This document shows, piece by piece, positions 8,362 through 17,991 of a stretch of 64,000 bases of DNA (the stretch's first letter is position 1; every line of letters starts with the position of its first letter). A program made the position numbers and the translations under genes. The stretch comes from Streptomyces sp. ST2-7A (GTDB lineage: Bacteria > Actinomycetota > Actinomycetes > Streptomycetales > Streptomycetaceae), in assembly GCF_021390475.1 (NCBI RefSeq), contig NZ_JAJUWS010000016.1, positions 57,152-121,151 on the forward strand, read 5' to 3'. The notes under the pieces were generated by a model. It saw only the letters and a list, made by a program, of their open reading frames with translations. It did not search any database and was not told the origin of the DNA.

Positions 8362-8640
8362 GTGGCTCGCGTCGTCATCGACGTCATGCTCAAGCCGGAG
8401 ATCCTCGACCCCCAGGGCCAGGCGGTGCAGCGCGCGCTGCCCCGTCTCGGCTTCGACGGCGTCGCCGATGTCCGACAGGGCAAGCGCTTCGAACTCGAAC
8501 TCGAAGGTCCCGCCGACGAGGCGGCCCTCGCCCGCGCACGCGAGATGGCCGAGACCTTCCTCGCCAACACCGTCATCGAGGACTTCACCGTCCGTGTCGA
8601 GGACGCCGGGAACAACGGCGACACCGGGGGCGCCCGATGA
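8362..8640 (+). CDS. purS: Phosphoribosylformylglycinamidine synthase subunit PurS
   Basis: PurS is the small structural subunit of the FGAM synthase complex PurSLQ, bridging the glutaminase and the synthetase. The 92-residue product has the family pattern [30 protein letters not shown] and [17 protein letters not shown] at 8362 is preferred over an upstream frame extension because GGGAG lies at 8352-8356 and the family starts at ARV. Its TGA overlaps the purQ ATG, so the three genes are read as one coupled unit. Confidence 0.95.
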   Translation: MARVVIDVMLKPEILDPQGQAVQRALPRLGFDGVADVRQGKRFELELEGPADEAALARAREMAETFLANTVIEDFTVRVEDAGNNGDTGGAR

Positions 8641-9317
8641 CCGCCCGGGTCGGCGTCGTCACCTTCCCCGGCTCCCTCGACGACCGGGACGCCCAACGGG
8701 CCGTCCGCCTCGCCGGTGCCGAACCCGTCGCCCTGTGGCACCGCGACACCGACCTGCGGGACGTGGACGCGGTCATCCTCCCCGGTGGCTTCTCCTACGG
8801 CGACTACCTGCGCTGCGGCGCCATCGCCCGTTTCTCCCCGGTGATGGGCACCGTCATCGAGCGGGCCCGCGCCGGCCTGCCCGTGCTCGGCATCTGCAAC
8901 GGCTTCCAGGTGCTCTGCGAGGCGCACCTGCTGCCCGGTGCCCTCACCCGCAACGACCACCTGCACTTCATCTGCCGCGACCAGCGCCTGCGGGTGGAGA
9001 ACGCCGACACCGCCTGGACCCGTGACTACACCGCCGGCCAGGAGATCACCATCCCGCTGAAGAACGGCGAGGGCGGTTACGTCGCCGACGAACGCACCCT
9101 CGACGAGCTCGAGGGCGAGGGCCGGGTCGTCTTCCGCTACCTGGACCTCAACCCCAACGGCTCCCGCCGCGACATCGCCGGGATCACCAACGCGGCCGGC
9201 AACGTCGTCGGCCTCATGCCCCACCCCGAGCACGCCGTCGAGGACCTGACCGGCTCCGGTACCGACGGACTCGGCTTCTTCACCTCGGCCGTCAAGAATC
9301 TGGTTGGCATCGCATGA
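8637..9317 (+). CDS. purQ: Phosphoribosylformylglycinamidine synthase subunit PurQ (glutaminase)
   Basis: PurQ hydrolyses glutamine and passes ammonia to PurL. The 226-residue class I amidotransferase has the nucleophile Cys in GICNGFQVL (about residue 87), the oxyanion segment [12 protein letters not shown] and the His/Glu pair in [12 protein letters not shown] overlaps the purS stop (ATGA) and its own stop overlaps the purL ATG, giving strict coupling. Length is normal for the stand-alone subunit found in Gram-positive bacteria. Confidence 0.96.
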   Translation: MTARVGVVTFPGSLDDRDAQRAVRLAGAEPVALWHRDTDLRDVDAVILPGGFSYGDYLRCGAIARFSPVMGTVIERARAGLPVLGICNGFQVLCEAHLLPGALTRNDHLHFICRDQRLRVENADTAWTRDYTAGQEITIPLKNGEGGYVADERTLDELEGEGRVVFRYLDLNPNGSRRDIAGITNAAGNVVGLMPHPEHAVEDLTGSGTDGLGFFTSAVKNLVGIA

Positions 9318-11575
9318 GCCCCCTCACCCCCCTGGACACCGTCGACCACGCGACCGGGACCCCGGACTCCTCCCAGCCCTGGGCCGAACTCGGCCTCAAG
9401 GAGGACGAGTACGCGCGCATCCGGGAAATCCTGGGCCGCCGGCCCACCGGCGCCGAGCTGGCCATGTACTCGGTGATGTGGTCCGAGCACTGCTCCTACA
9501 AGTCCAGCAAGGTCCACCTGCGGCAGTTCGGCGAGAAGGCCCCGGAGAGCGACGCCCTGCTCGTCGGCATCGGTGAGAACGCCGGCGTGGTGGACATCGG
9601 CCAGGGCTACGCCGTCACCTTCAAGGTGGAGTCCCACAACCACCCCTCGTACATCGAGCCCCACCAGGGCGCGGCCACCGGCATCGGCGGCATCGTCCGC
9701 GACATCCTCGCCATGGGCGCCCGCCCGGTCGCCGTGATGGACCCGCTGCGCTTCGGCGCCGCCGACCACCCCGACACCCGTCGGGTGCTGCCCGGCGTCG
9801 TCGCCGGCATCGGTGGCTACGGCAACTGCCTGGGCCTGCCCAACATCGGCGGCGAGGTCGTCTTCGACGACTGCTACCAGGGCAACCCGCTGGTCAACGC
9901 CCTGTGCGTGGGCGTGATGAAACACGAGGACATCCACCTCGCCAAGGCGTCCGGCACCGGCAACAAGGTCATCCTCTACGGCGCCCGCACCGGCGGCGAC
10001 GGCATCGGGGGCGTCTCCGTGCTCGCCTCCGAGACCTTCGACGCCGAGGGTCCCGCCAAGCGGCCCGCCGTCCAGGTCGGTGACCCCTTCCAGGAGAAGC
10101 TCCTCATCGAGTGCACCCTGGAGATCTTCGCCGAGGACCTCGTCGACGGCATCCAGGACCTCGGCGGCGCCGGCCTGTCCTGCGCCACCTCCGAGCTGGC
10201 CTCCGCCGGTTCCGGCGGCATGCGTGTGGAACTGGACACCGTTCCGCTGCGCGACTCCTCGCTCTCCCCCGAGGAGATCCTGATGAGCGAGTCGCAGGAG
10301 CGCATGTGCGCGATCGTGGAGCCGGGGAAGGTCGAGCGGTTCCTGGAGATCTGCGAGAAGTGGGACGTGATCGCCACCGTCATCGGTGAGGTCACCGACG
10401 GCGACCGACTGGAGATCTTCTGGCACGGTGAGCGGATCGTGGACGTGCCCCCGCGCACCGTGGCCCACGAGGGCCCGGTCTACCGCCGGCCGATCGCCCG
10501 CCCCGGGTGGCAGGACGCCCTGACCGCCGACGACGCCGGCGCCCTGGCCCGCCCGGCCGACGGCGAGGAACTGCGCGAGCAGGTCCTGAGGCTCGTCTCC
10601 TCGCCGAACCAGGCGTCCAAGGCGTGGATCACCGACCAGTACGACCGGTACGTGCTCGGCAACACGGTGCTCGCCCAGCCCGAGGACTCCGGCATGATCC
10701 GCGTCGACGAGGAGACCAACCTCGGCGTCGCGATCGCCACCGACGGCAACGGCCGGTACGCCAAGCTCGACCCGTACACCGGCGCCCAGCTGGCCCTGGC
10801 CGAGTCCTACCGCAACGTCGCCGCCACCGGCGCCCGCCCGCTGGCCGTCACCGACTGCCTCAACTTCGGCTCGCCCGAGGACCCCGGTGTCATGTGGCAG
10901 TTCGCCGAGGCCTGTCGCGGCCTGGCCGACGCCTGCCAACAGCTGGGCGTCCCGGTGACCGGCGGCAACGTCTCGCTGTACAACCAGACCGGCGAGACCG
11001 CCGTCCACCCCACCCCGGTGGTGGGCGTCCTCGGCGTGATCGACGACGTCACCCGCCGCACCCCGATGGCCTTCCGCGAGGAGGGGCAGTTGCTCTACCT
11101 GCTCGGCGACACCGCCGAGGAGTTCGGCGGATCGGCCTGGTCCCAGGTGATCCACGACCACCTCGGCGGCGTGCCGCCCAAGGTGGACCTGGAGCGGGAA
11201 CGTCTGCTCGCCGACATCCTGATCAACGCCTCCCGGGACGGCATGATCGACGCCGCGCACGACCTCTCCGACGGCGGGCTGATCCAGGCCGTCGCCGAGT
11301 CCTGCCTGCGCGGCGGGCGGGGCGCCCGCCTGGTGGTACCCGAGGGCCTGGACGCCTTCACCCTCCTGTTCTCCGAGTCGGCGGGCCGGGCCGTGGTGGC
11401 CGTGCCGCGATCGGAGGAGGTCCGCTTCAACGACATGTGCGGTGCCCGGGGCCTGCCCGTCACCCGCGTCGGTGTCGTGGACGGCGACGCCATCGAGGTG
11501 CAGGGGGCCTTCACGCTCCCGCTGGCCGAGGTGCGCGCCGCGCACGAGCGCACCCTGCCGGAGCTGTTCGGCTGA
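9314..11575 (+). CDS. purL: Phosphoribosylformylglycinamidine synthase subunit PurL (small type)
   Basis: The 753-residue ATP-dependent synthetase converts FGAR to FGAM using ammonia from PurQ. It has the tandem PurM-like architecture: [37 protein letters not shown] and [10 protein letters not shown] in the first half, then [11 protein letters not shown] and HDLSDGGL in the second. This is the small PurL form, which needs PurS and PurQ, both encoded directly upstream. ATG at 9314 overlaps the purQ TGA. A 15-bp hairpin follows the stop. Confidence 0.97.
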   Translation: MSPLTPLDTVDHATGTPDSSQPWAELGLKEDEYARIREILGRRPTGAELAMYSVMWSEHCSYKSSKVHLRQFGEKAPESDALLVGIGENAGVVDIGQGYAVTFKVESHNHPSYIEPHQGAATGIGGIVRDILAMGARPVAVMDPLRFGAADHPDTRRVLPGVVAGIGGYGNCLGLPNIGGEVVFDDCYQGNPLVNALCVGVMKHEDIHLAKASGTGNKVILYGARTGGDGIGGVSVLASETFDAEGPAKRPAVQVGDPFQEKLLIECTLEIFAEDLVDGIQDLGGAGLSCATSELASAGSGGMRVELDTVPLRDSSLSPEEILMSESQERMCAIVEPGKVERFLEICEKWDVIATVIGEVTDGDRLEIFWHGERIVDVPPRTVAHEGPVYRRPIARPGWQDALTADDAGALARPADGEELREQVLRLVSSPNQASKAWITDQYDRYVLGNTVLAQPEDSGMIRVDEETNLGVAIATDGNGRYAKLDPYTGAQLALAESYRNVAATGARPLAVTDCLNFGSPEDPGVMWQFAEACRGLADACQQLGVPVTGGNVSLYNQTGETAVHPTPVVGVLGVIDDVTRRTPMAFREEGQLLYLLGDTAEEFGGSAWSQVIHDHLGGVPPKVDLERERLLADILINASRDGMIDAAHDLSDGGLIQAVAESCLRGGRGARLVVPEGLDAFTLLFSESAGRAVVAVPRSEEVRFNDMCGARGLPVTRVGVVDGDAIEVQGAFTLPLAEVRAAHERTLPELFG

Positions 11576-11598
11576 CCCGCCGACCCCGACCGGACCCC

Positions 11599-11633
11599 GG
11601 GGGGACGCGGCCCGCACCGGGCCGCGTCCCCCC
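11599..11633 (+). terminator. Intrinsic terminator of the purSQL operon
   Basis: A perfect 15-base-pair stem (GGGGGGACGCGGCCC and its complement) with a GCACC loop begins 24 bases after the purL stop and is followed by GCTGTGTTGTCGT. Confidence 0.75.
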
Positions 11634-11690
11634 GCTGTGTTGTCGTGGCACGGCCGGGGTGCGGCGCGGTGGCCGTCGCACGGCCCCGGA

Positions 11691-11739
11691 CGCGCTTCGG
11701 CGGTCCCCCCCCGACCGGGGGGTGGACCGCCGAAGCGCG
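11691..11739 (-). terminator. Large hairpin terminating the convergent PH-domain gene
   Basis: A perfect 16-base-pair stem (CGCGCTTCGGCGGTCC and its complement) encloses a loop that can itself pair (CCCCC with GGGGG). It lies 25 bases beyond the stop of the minus-strand gene and is separate from the purL hairpin, so each convergent gene has its own terminator. Confidence 0.7.
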
Positions 11740-11764
11740 CGGACCGTGGGGGCGACCGTCCGGG

Positions 11765-12283
11765 TCAGACCCGGCTGCCGCCGGAGTCGCCGGAGGAGAG
11801 CCGGTCGAGCTGCTGATAGATCCTGCTCTTGAACAGCTCCGGGTCGGGGACGTGCCGCATCACCATCTTCCCCTGCTCGGAGGCGGACTGGACGTTGAGC
11901 GTCCCGTACCGCATGATCCGCTCCCACAGATTGACGCTGTAGGAGACGTCGTTGACCCGGGAGAGCGGGACGCTGCGACCGGCCTTGGTGATGAACCCCA
12001 TGCGCTTGTGCAGCCGCTTGGTGGTCAGCACGTAGACGGTGGAACGCCACTGCAGCATGGGGATCAACCAGACCCAGCAGGCGGCGACCACGCCGGCACC
12101 GATCACCACCCACATGGCGGTGTCGTACCACTGTTCGTCGGAGGGCAGGAACCACAGCACGGCGCCGGTGACGGCGGCGACCAGGCACAGCATCAGGAAT
12201 TCGCTGACCAGCGTCGTCCAGTGCTGGCGGGTGTAGTAGAGCAGCTCCTCGTCCTCGCCGAGGTAGCGGTCCGCGATAGGCAT
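11765..12283 (-). CDS. PH-domain (bPH2/YdbS-type) membrane protein
   Basis: The 172-residue protein has the start MPIADRYLGEDEELLYY, two transmembrane segments (LMLCLVAAVTGAVLWFL and MWVVIGAGVVAACWVWLIP) and a soluble bacterial PH-like domain with VYVLTTKRLHKRMGF, RSVPLSRVNDVSYS and ERIMRYGTLNVQSA. This is the usual bPH2 pattern. Function is unknown; such proteins are membrane-anchored with the PH domain in the cytoplasm. ATG at 12283 fits the family better than the ATG six codons upstream. It is convergent with purL and divergent from the sterol-carrier gene. Confidence 0.85.
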   Translation of the reverse strand: MPIADRYLGEDEELLYYTRQHWTTLVSEFLMLCLVAAVTGAVLWFLPSDEQWYDTAMWVVIGAGVVAACWVWLIPMLQWRSTVYVLTTKRLHKRMGFITKAGRSVPLSRVNDVSYSVNLWERIMRYGTLNVQSASEQGKMVMRHVPDPELFKSRIYQQLDRLSSGDSGGSRV

Positions 12284-12513
12284 GGGCGCATCCTGGCACA
12301 CCGGCGCCGGTCCGGGGAGTGCGGCCGGCCCTCCGTCGCCGTACCGTTCCCGCGCCGTCGCACACCGGGGACCCCGGCGTGCCGCACCCGCCCCGACGCG
12401 CGCCGGGCTTCCCGGTCACGGGTGTGCCGGGCGGGGCTCCGGGGGTGCCGATCCGGGGGCCCCGGGGGACGTGGTGCCGGTGTGGAGGAGGCGATAACCA
12501 CCCCGTCAGGCCG

Positions 12514-12519
12514 TAAGCT
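12514..12519 (+). promoter_or_regulatory. -10 element giving a probably leaderless transcript for the sterol-carrier gene
   Basis: TAAGCT ends six bases before the ATG at 12526, which places the expected transcription start at or next to the start codon. No ribosome site and no good -35 element are visible upstream. Confidence 0.45.
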
Positions 12520-12525
12520 CCAGAC

Positions 12526-13332
12526 ATGTCCACAGTCCGTCGTACGCCTCGTACCCACCGGCCCGACCGGGTCCGGGACGCCCTGCTGGCCCAGGTGGAA
12601 TTCCTGCGGGTGGCGGCACACGGACTCACCCCGGAGCGACTCGACCGGGAGACCGGACTTCCCGGCTGGGAGGTTCGCCAACTCCTCGCCCATCTCGTCC
12701 GTCAGATCGACTCCCTGCCCCGGCTGTTGGCCGAGCCCGCGCCGCCCGGCAACCGCCCGGCCTGCGACGTCTCCGGATGGGTGCTCTCCACCGGCTCCCG
12801 GGCGAAGCGACTGGACGAGGAGGCCCGCCGGGACGCCGCCACCATCGCCGACTTGGCGGTCGCCCTGGACGGAGCGGCGGAGGAGTTGGAGTCGGTGATC
12901 GAGACCGGCATCCGCGAGGACGTGCTGCTGCCGGTGCCGTTCGGCGCGATGCGGGCCCTGGACTTCACCGTCACCCGGCTGGTGGAGACGGTGGTGCACG
13001 CCGACGACCTCACCCGGGCGCTGGGCTCGCCCGTGCGCCTGGACCGGACGGCGCTGGCGGTGACGGCGCGGGTGTTGGCCGACGCGGTGGCCGAGAAGGC
13101 CCCCGGCGCCTCCACCGAGGTGCGGATCCCGCCGTTCGCCGTCGTGCAGTGCCTCCCCGGACCCCGACACACCCGGGGGACCCCGCCGAACGTGGTGGAG
13201 ACCGACCCGATCACCTGGATGCGGCTGGCGGCCGGCCGGGTGAGCTGGCGACTGGCGGTGGCCACCGGGCGACTGAAGGCGAGCGGGGAGCGGGCCGGGG
13301 CACTCGCCGACCACCTCCCCGTGCTGGGCTGA
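12526..13332 (+). CDS. Sterol carrier / maleylpyruvate-isomerase (DinB-like) family protein
   Basis: The 268-residue protein has an N-terminal DinB/MDMPI-type helical region (RVRDALLAQVEFLRVAAHGL, then DRETGLPGWEVRQLLAHLVRQID with a candidate metal-binding His) and TRLVETVVHADDL, another family His. The C-terminal half, including ETDPITWMRLAAGRVSW, looks like the sterol-carrier-type domain often fused to it. Related proteins act as mycothiol-dependent isomerases or transferases. The actual reaction is unknown. The gene stands between purSQL and purF in Streptomyces, by recalled synteny. Confidence 0.75.
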   Translation: MSTVRRTPRTHRPDRVRDALLAQVEFLRVAAHGLTPERLDRETGLPGWEVRQLLAHLVRQIDSLPRLLAEPAPPGNRPACDVSGWVLSTGSRAKRLDEEARRDAATIADLAVALDGAAEELESVIETGIREDVLLPVPFGAMRALDFTVTRLVETVVHADDLTRALGSPVRLDRTALAVTARVLADAVAEKAPGASTEVRIPPFAVVQCLPGPRHTRGTPPNVVETDPITWMRLAAGRVSWRLAVATGRLKASGERAGALADHLPVLG

Positions 13333-13945
13333 CCCGCCCGCCGGTACCGGCGGGCGGCGGTACCCCGGCTGTCCGTGCCGACGGCCGGCAGGCCGGGAGC
13401 AGGGACCCGCCCCGGTCGCGCGCCCGGGGACGAGGACCCGGGGGCCCCGCCCGGAGGCGGAGCCCCGCGCCCGATCGTGCCGACCGGCCGTATCGGCCGC
13501 CGACCCGCTCGGCCGGCGCCGCCGGCCTCCATCGGTTTCGCCCGCCCGCCCGGGGCTCCGGCGGTCCGCCCGCCCGGGGTCGGGGTGCCCGACGGCTCCC
13601 CCTCACCCCGACCGGCCGTACGGCCGTACCGGGCGGCGACCCGGCCGGCCGGTGACCTCGTTTTCCATCGGCTCCGTTCGCACGCCGGTCCCGGGGCGGG
13701 GTTCCGGCGGCGCCGGCTCCCCGAACCCCGGACCCCGGCCGCGCCCGGGCGCCCCTCGGCGAAGGCTCGGACCACGCGGTCGAAGACGACCCCGGCCGAC
13801 CCCGGGCGGGCGTCCCCGCGCGGCGGGAGTGACCGACCCGGTCCCGGCTGGTGGACGCGGCCGGGGCTCGGTGCCTCCGTCGGGACGTACGGCCCCACCG
13901 GCGGTGGGAGCGACCGGCTCGGCCCCCGGGAGCGGGAATGTTCAA
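13333..13945. other. First part of a 955-base gene-free stretch before purF
   Basis: No frame in this extremely GC-rich gap shows family motifs or a ribosome site. Long open frames on both strands are products of the base composition. The remainder up to the purF promoter holds the CGGACGC tandem repeat and no gene that I can support. Confidence 0.5.
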
Positions 13946-13994
13946 CGGACGCCGGACGCCGGACGCCGGACGCCGGACGCCGGACGCCGGACGG
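13946..13994. repeat. Heptanucleotide tandem repeat (CGGACGC)
   Basis: Six perfect copies of CGGACGC run head to tail from 13946, followed by one copy with a changed last base. The array lies in the gene-free stretch about 290 bases upstream of purF. Confidence 0.9.
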
Positions 13995-14250
13995 CCGTGC
14001 GGGCCGCTGCCGACGGGGCCGGCGCCATACCGTCCCCGCCCGGTGCGCCGGGCGGCCGACGGCGGGCCGGACACCCCACCGCTCCGGGCCCCGCCGCGGG
14101 TGCCCGGCGCACGGCGCACGGGCGCGGACGCCCGCCTCCCGGCGCGCGAAGGGGGCGCGAACGGCCCGGTAGACGGTGATTCCGGTCTCATTCCCCGAGC
14201 TGCGCCGCAGGTGGGGGAGGGGACCGGCGGGTCGGGACGGTCCCCGGGGA

Positions 14251-14280
14251 TTCGGCACGGTCGCCCGGCCGGCCTAGACT
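14251..14280 (+). promoter_or_regulatory. purF promoter, leaderless
   Basis: TTCGGC (14251-14256) and TAGACT (14275-14280) are 18 bases apart. The -10 element ends seven bases before the GTG of purF, so transcription should begin at the start codon itself. There is no Shine-Dalgarno sequence between the -10 element and GTG. Confidence 0.6.
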
Positions 14281-14287
14281 CGAAGAC

Positions 14288-15889
14288 GTGCCAGGTGATG
14301 GACGACTCAGTCACGACCTCAACCCCGGCGAGAAGGGCCCGAGAGACGCCTGCGGCGTCTTCGGCGTCTGGGCCCCGGGCGAGGAGGTCGCCAAGCTCAG
14401 CTATTTCGGGTTGTACGCGCTGCAGCACCGCGGGCAGGAATCCGCGGGAATCGCCGTGAGCGACGGCTCCAAGATCCTCGTCTTCAAGGACATGGGCCTG
14501 GTTTCCCAGGTCTTCGACGAAACCTCCCTCGGCTCCCTGCGGGGCCACATCGCGGTCGGGCACACCCGGTACTCCACCACCGGCTCCCCGACCTGGGAGA
14601 ACGCCCAGCCCACCTTCCGCGCGACCGGCCACGGTTCGATCGCCCTGGGTCACAACGGCAATCTGGTCAACACCGCCGACCTCGCCGCCATGGTCGAGGA
14701 ACTCCCCGGCGCCGGCCGGGGCTCCCGCAACCGGGTCACCGTCACCAACGACACCGACCTGGTGACCACCCTGCTGGCCGGGCAGAGCGCCCCCGACGGC
14801 ACCCCGCTGACCGTCGAACAGGCCGCCCCCGATGTCCTGGGGAAGGTGCGCGGCGCGTTCAGCTTCGTCTTCATGGACGAGACCACCCTGTACGCCGCCC
14901 GCGACCCACAGGGGTTCCGCCCGCTGGTCCTCGGCCGGTTGGAGCGCGGTTGGGTGGTCGCCTCCGAGACCGCGGCCCTCGACATCGTCGGCGCGTCCCG
15001 GGTCCGCGAGGTCGAGCCCGGCGAGCTGATCGCCATCGACGAGAACGGTCTGCGCAGCTCCCGATTCGCGGAAGCGAAGCCCAGCGGCTGTGTCTTCGAG
15101 TACGTCTACCTGGCCCGCCCGGACACCGACATCGCCGGCCGCAACGTCCACCTCTCCCGGGTGGAGATGGGCCGCCGGCTCGCCGCCGAGGCACCCGCCG
15201 ACGCCGACCTGGTGATCGCCACCCCGGAGTCCGGGACCCCCGCCGCCATCGGATACGCCGAGGCCAGCGGTATCCCCTACGGCTCCGGCCTGGTGAAGAA
15301 CTCCTACGTCGGGCGCACCTTCATCCAGCCCAGCCAGACCATCCGTCAGTTGGGCATCCGCCTCAAGCTCAATCCGCTGCGCGAGGTCATCCGGGGCAAG
15401 CGTCTGGTCGTCGTCGACGACTCGATCGTGCGCGGCAACACCCAGCGCGCCCTGGTGCGGATGCTCCGCGAGGCCGGGGCCGCCGAGGTGCACGTGCGGA
15501 TCAGCTCCCCGCCGATCAAGTGGCCGTGCTTCTTCGGCATCGACTTCGCCACCCGGGCCGAACTGATCGCCAACGGCCTGGGCGTGGAGGAGATCGGGGC
15601 CTCGCTGGGCGCCGACTCCCTGGCCTACATCTCGATCGACGGCATGATCGAGTCCACCACCATCGCCAAGCCGAACCTCTGCCGGGCCTGCTTCGACGGG
15701 GAGTACCCCGTCGCGCTGCCCGACCCCGAGCGGCTGGGCAAGAACCTGCTGGAGACGGCCTCGCCGAACGCCGGCGGGAGCCCCGGTCCCGGTACGGACC
15801 CGATCGCGGACGGACCGATGACCGACCCCGACGGGGTGCGCTCGGCGACCGCCGGGGTGGGTGCGGGGGACGCGCTGCGTCGCCCGTGA
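14288..15889 (+). CDS. purF: Amidophosphoribosyltransferase
   Basis: PurF makes 5-phosphoribosylamine from PRPP and glutamine, the committed step of purine synthesis. The 533-residue precursor has a 21-residue propeptide before the nucleophile Cys22 (DACGVFGV), a class II glutaminase domain (YALQHRGQESAGI, GHNGNL) and the PRPP-binding loop VVVDDSIVRGNT. Cysteines expected for the 4Fe-4S cluster are present (SGCVFEY, WPCFFGID, LCRAC). This places it with the Fe-S type known from Bacillus. The C-terminal 50 residues are a Gly/Pro/Asp tail. GTG at 14288 lies seven bases after a -10 box. Confidence 0.96.
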   Translation: MPGDGRLSHDLNPGEKGPRDACGVFGVWAPGEEVAKLSYFGLYALQHRGQESAGIAVSDGSKILVFKDMGLVSQVFDETSLGSLRGHIAVGHTRYSTTGSPTWENAQPTFRATGHGSIALGHNGNLVNTADLAAMVEELPGAGRGSRNRVTVTNDTDLVTTLLAGQSAPDGTPLTVEQAAPDVLGKVRGAFSFVFMDETTLYAARDPQGFRPLVLGRLERGWVVASETAALDIVGASRVREVEPGELIAIDENGLRSSRFAEAKPSGCVFEYVYLARPDTDIAGRNVHLSRVEMGRRLAAEAPADADLVIATPESGTPAAIGYAEASGIPYGSGLVKNSYVGRTFIQPSQTIRQLGIRLKLNPLREVIRGKRLVVVDDSIVRGNTQRALVRMLREAGAAEVHVRISSPPIKWPCFFGIDFATRAELIANGLGVEEIGASLGADSLAYISIDGMIESTTIAKPNLCRACFDGEYPVALPDPERLGKNLLETASPNAGGSPGPGTDPIADGPMTDPDGVRSATAGVGAGDALRRP

Positions 15890-16097
15890 CGCCCCTCCAC
15901 CCGCGCGGAGTCCGGGATCCGGACCCCGCGCGGCGACCGCGTCGGTCCCCCGTCCCGGCCCGCCGGACGGGGGCGGCGGGCGAACCGTCGGGCGGGTTCC
16001 CCGGGGAACAGCCGGGCCGATCATCCAACCGACCACCGAGCCGACCGACCGGCGAACCAGCCGGTGAACCATCCAGCGAAGAGGCCGAAGAGACATC

Positions 16098-17183
16098 GTG
16101 AAGGACAGCCAGCCCGTTCCCGAGGCCGCCTCCTACGCCGCCGCCGGCGTCGACATCGAGGCCGGCGACACCGCCGTCGAGCTGATGAAGAAGTGGGTGG
16201 CCCGCGCCCAACGACCGGAGAGTGTCGGCGATCTCGGCGGTTTCGCCGGTCTCTTCGACGCCTCCGCGCTGCGCGACTACCGTCGCCCGCTGCTCGCCTC
16301 GGCCACCGACGGCGTCGGGACCAAGCTGGCGATCGCCCAGCGGATGGACGTGCACGACACCATCGGCCGGGACCTGGTCGCCATGGTCGTCGACGACCTC
16401 GTGGTCTGCGGGGCCGAGCCGCTGTTCATGACCGACTACATCTGCGTCGGCAAGGTCGTCCCCGAGCGGGTCGCCGCCATCGTCAAGGGCATCGCCGAGG
16501 GCTGCGCGCTGGCCGGCTGCGCCCTGGTCGGCGGTGAGACCGCCGAGCACCCCGGGCTGCTGGGCCCGGACGAGTACGACGTGGCGGGCGCCGGCACCGG
16601 TGTGGTCGAGGCCGACGAGCTGCTGGGCGCGGCCCGGGTGCGGGCAGGTGACGTGCTGATCGCCATGGCCTCCTCCGGTCTGCACTCCAACGGTTACTCG
16701 CTGGTGCGGCACGTGCTGCTGGAGCGCGCCGGATGGGAGCTGGACCGGGACGTGCCCGAGCTGGGCCGCACCCTCGGCGAGGAGCTGCTCGAGCCCACCC
16801 GGATCCACACCCCGGACTGCCTGGAGCTCATCCGTACCCCCGGCACCGGCGTGCGGGCGTTCTCCCACGTCACCGGCGGGGGACTGGCGGCCAACCTGGC
16901 CCGGGTCATCCCGGACGGCCTGCGGGCCGAGCCGGACCGCGCCACCTGGACGCCCGCCCCGATCTTCTCCCTGGTCGGCGAGCAGGGGCGGATGGAGCGT
17001 TCGGAGCTGGAACGGACCCTGAACATGGGGGTCGGCATGGTCGCCGTGGTGGCGCCGGAGTCGGTGGACACCGCGCTGGCGACGTTGGCCGCGCGCGGCC
17101 TGGGGGCCTGGACCCTGGGCCGCGTCGTGGAGGCCGGCGACGACGGGTCCGGTGCCCGGTTGATCGGCGACCACCCGGCGTGA
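16098..17183 (+). CDS. purM: Phosphoribosylformylglycinamidine cyclo-ligase (AIR synthetase)
   Basis: PurM closes the imidazole ring, turning FGAM into AIR with ATP. The 361-residue protein has ASYAAAGVDIEAGD, ASATDGVGTKL, MVVDDLVVCGAEPLFMTDY, GGETAEHPG and SSGLHSNGYSLVR, all family landmarks. GTG at 16098 starts the recognised N-terminus. It lies 208 bases after purF, in a gap full of short CCGACC/CCGGTGAACC repeats without a clear terminator, so read-through from purF is plausible. Confidence 0.96.
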   Translation: MKDSQPVPEAASYAAAGVDIEAGDTAVELMKKWVARAQRPESVGDLGGFAGLFDASALRDYRRPLLASATDGVGTKLAIAQRMDVHDTIGRDLVAMVVDDLVVCGAEPLFMTDYICVGKVVPERVAAIVKGIAEGCALAGCALVGGETAEHPGLLGPDEYDVAGAGTGVVEADELLGAARVRAGDVLIAMASSGLHSNGYSLVRHVLLERAGWELDRDVPELGRTLGEELLEPTRIHTPDCLELIRTPGTGVRAFSHVTGGGLAANLARVIPDGLRAEPDRATWTPAPIFSLVGEQGRMERSELERTLNMGVGMVAVVAPESVDTALATLAARGLGAWTLGRVVEAGDDGSGARLIGDHPA

Positions 17184-17200
17184 CCGTGACTCCCATGCGT

Positions 17201-17230
17201 CGGGGGCCCCGCTTTCGGTGAGGGCCCCCG
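17201..17230 (+). terminator. purM terminator hairpin
   Basis: CGGGGGCCC and its exact complement form a nine-base-pair stem on a 12-base loop, 18 bases after the purM stop. No T run follows, which is common in Streptomyces. Confidence 0.55.
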
Positions 17231-17382
17231 GACAGCACGATGACCGGTCCGGCGGGGCCGGACCGGCGGTCGTGCCGGACGGGGAACTCGGGGCGGTGTC
17301 GGTGCACGGCGGTCGCCGTGTCCGGTGGTCCGCCCGCCCGCCCGCCGGACGGTCCCGGTGCCGGGGCACCGGGCGCGTCGGG

Positions 17383-17634
17383 TCAACCGCGACGGCTTCC
17401 CGACTGCTGGTCGTCCTCGTCCGCCTCGTCGTCGGTGTCGTTGTACAGCTGCGCGTAGTGCGCGTACGGGTCGTTCTCCAACTCGTCGTCCTCGAAGGAG
17501 TCACCGTTCGGCAACCCGCTCGGAGTGGAAGCACCCAGCTCTTCGGCAAGTCGTGAAAGATCGGTCCCACCGCTGTTGTACTTCAGCTGGCGGGCGACCT
17601 TTGTCTGCTTGGCCTTGGCCCGGCCGCGCCCCAT
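17383..17634 (-). CDS. DUF3073 small conserved actinobacterial protein
   Basis: The 83-residue protein starts MGRGRAKAKQTKVARQLKY, a very conserved basic N-terminus, and ends in an acidic stretch (YNDTDDEADEDDQ). This split charge pattern and the position between purM and vdh identify the DUF3073 family. Function is unknown. The ATG at 17634 is preferred to upstream in-frame starts because the conserved protein begins there. Confidence 0.88.
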   Translation of the reverse strand: MGRGRAKAKQTKVARQLKYNSGGTDLSRLAEELGASTPSGLPNGDSFEDDELENDPYAHYAQLYNDTDDEADEDDQQSGSRRG

Positions 17635-17939
17635 TGGCTCGACCCCCTCAACGTAGGGGCTCGCCGGCCCCGGAGTTGTCGACATGCGTTCATGACACGG
17701 AGTGGGCCCGGCAGAGCCCGACCCACCGGACTTCAACGGTACCCGCTTCCCGGAGCCTACGGTACGCCGTCCATGGGACACGCGACGCCGACATCCGCCC
17801 CCGACGGGGATTCCCCGCTGGTCAGGCATGATTTTACCGTCTTTCCGGTTGGAATCGGGACGGCCGACGTGACATGTCTTACCCGAGCGGCGTCGCGGCG
17901 TCCCCGCCGATGGCCGCGAGGGCGGGCGTGTCGGCGACC
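17635..17939. other. Intergenic stretch between DUF3073 gene and vdh
   Basis: This gap should hold the promoter of the DUF3073 gene. I see no convincing gene; a moderately AT-rich patch lies at 17828-17845. Confidence 0.4.
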
Positions 17940-17982
17940 GGGCGGTCGACCGGTCGCGGTGCGCGGGTCCGATCGACCGCCC
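17940..17982 (-). terminator. Hairpin 3' of vdh
   Basis: GGGCGGTCGA and its exact complement are separated by 23 bases and lie ten bases beyond the vdh stop on the minus strand. The loop is long, so the terminator call is tentative. Confidence 0.4.
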
Positions 17983-17991
17983 CGTGGCGGG

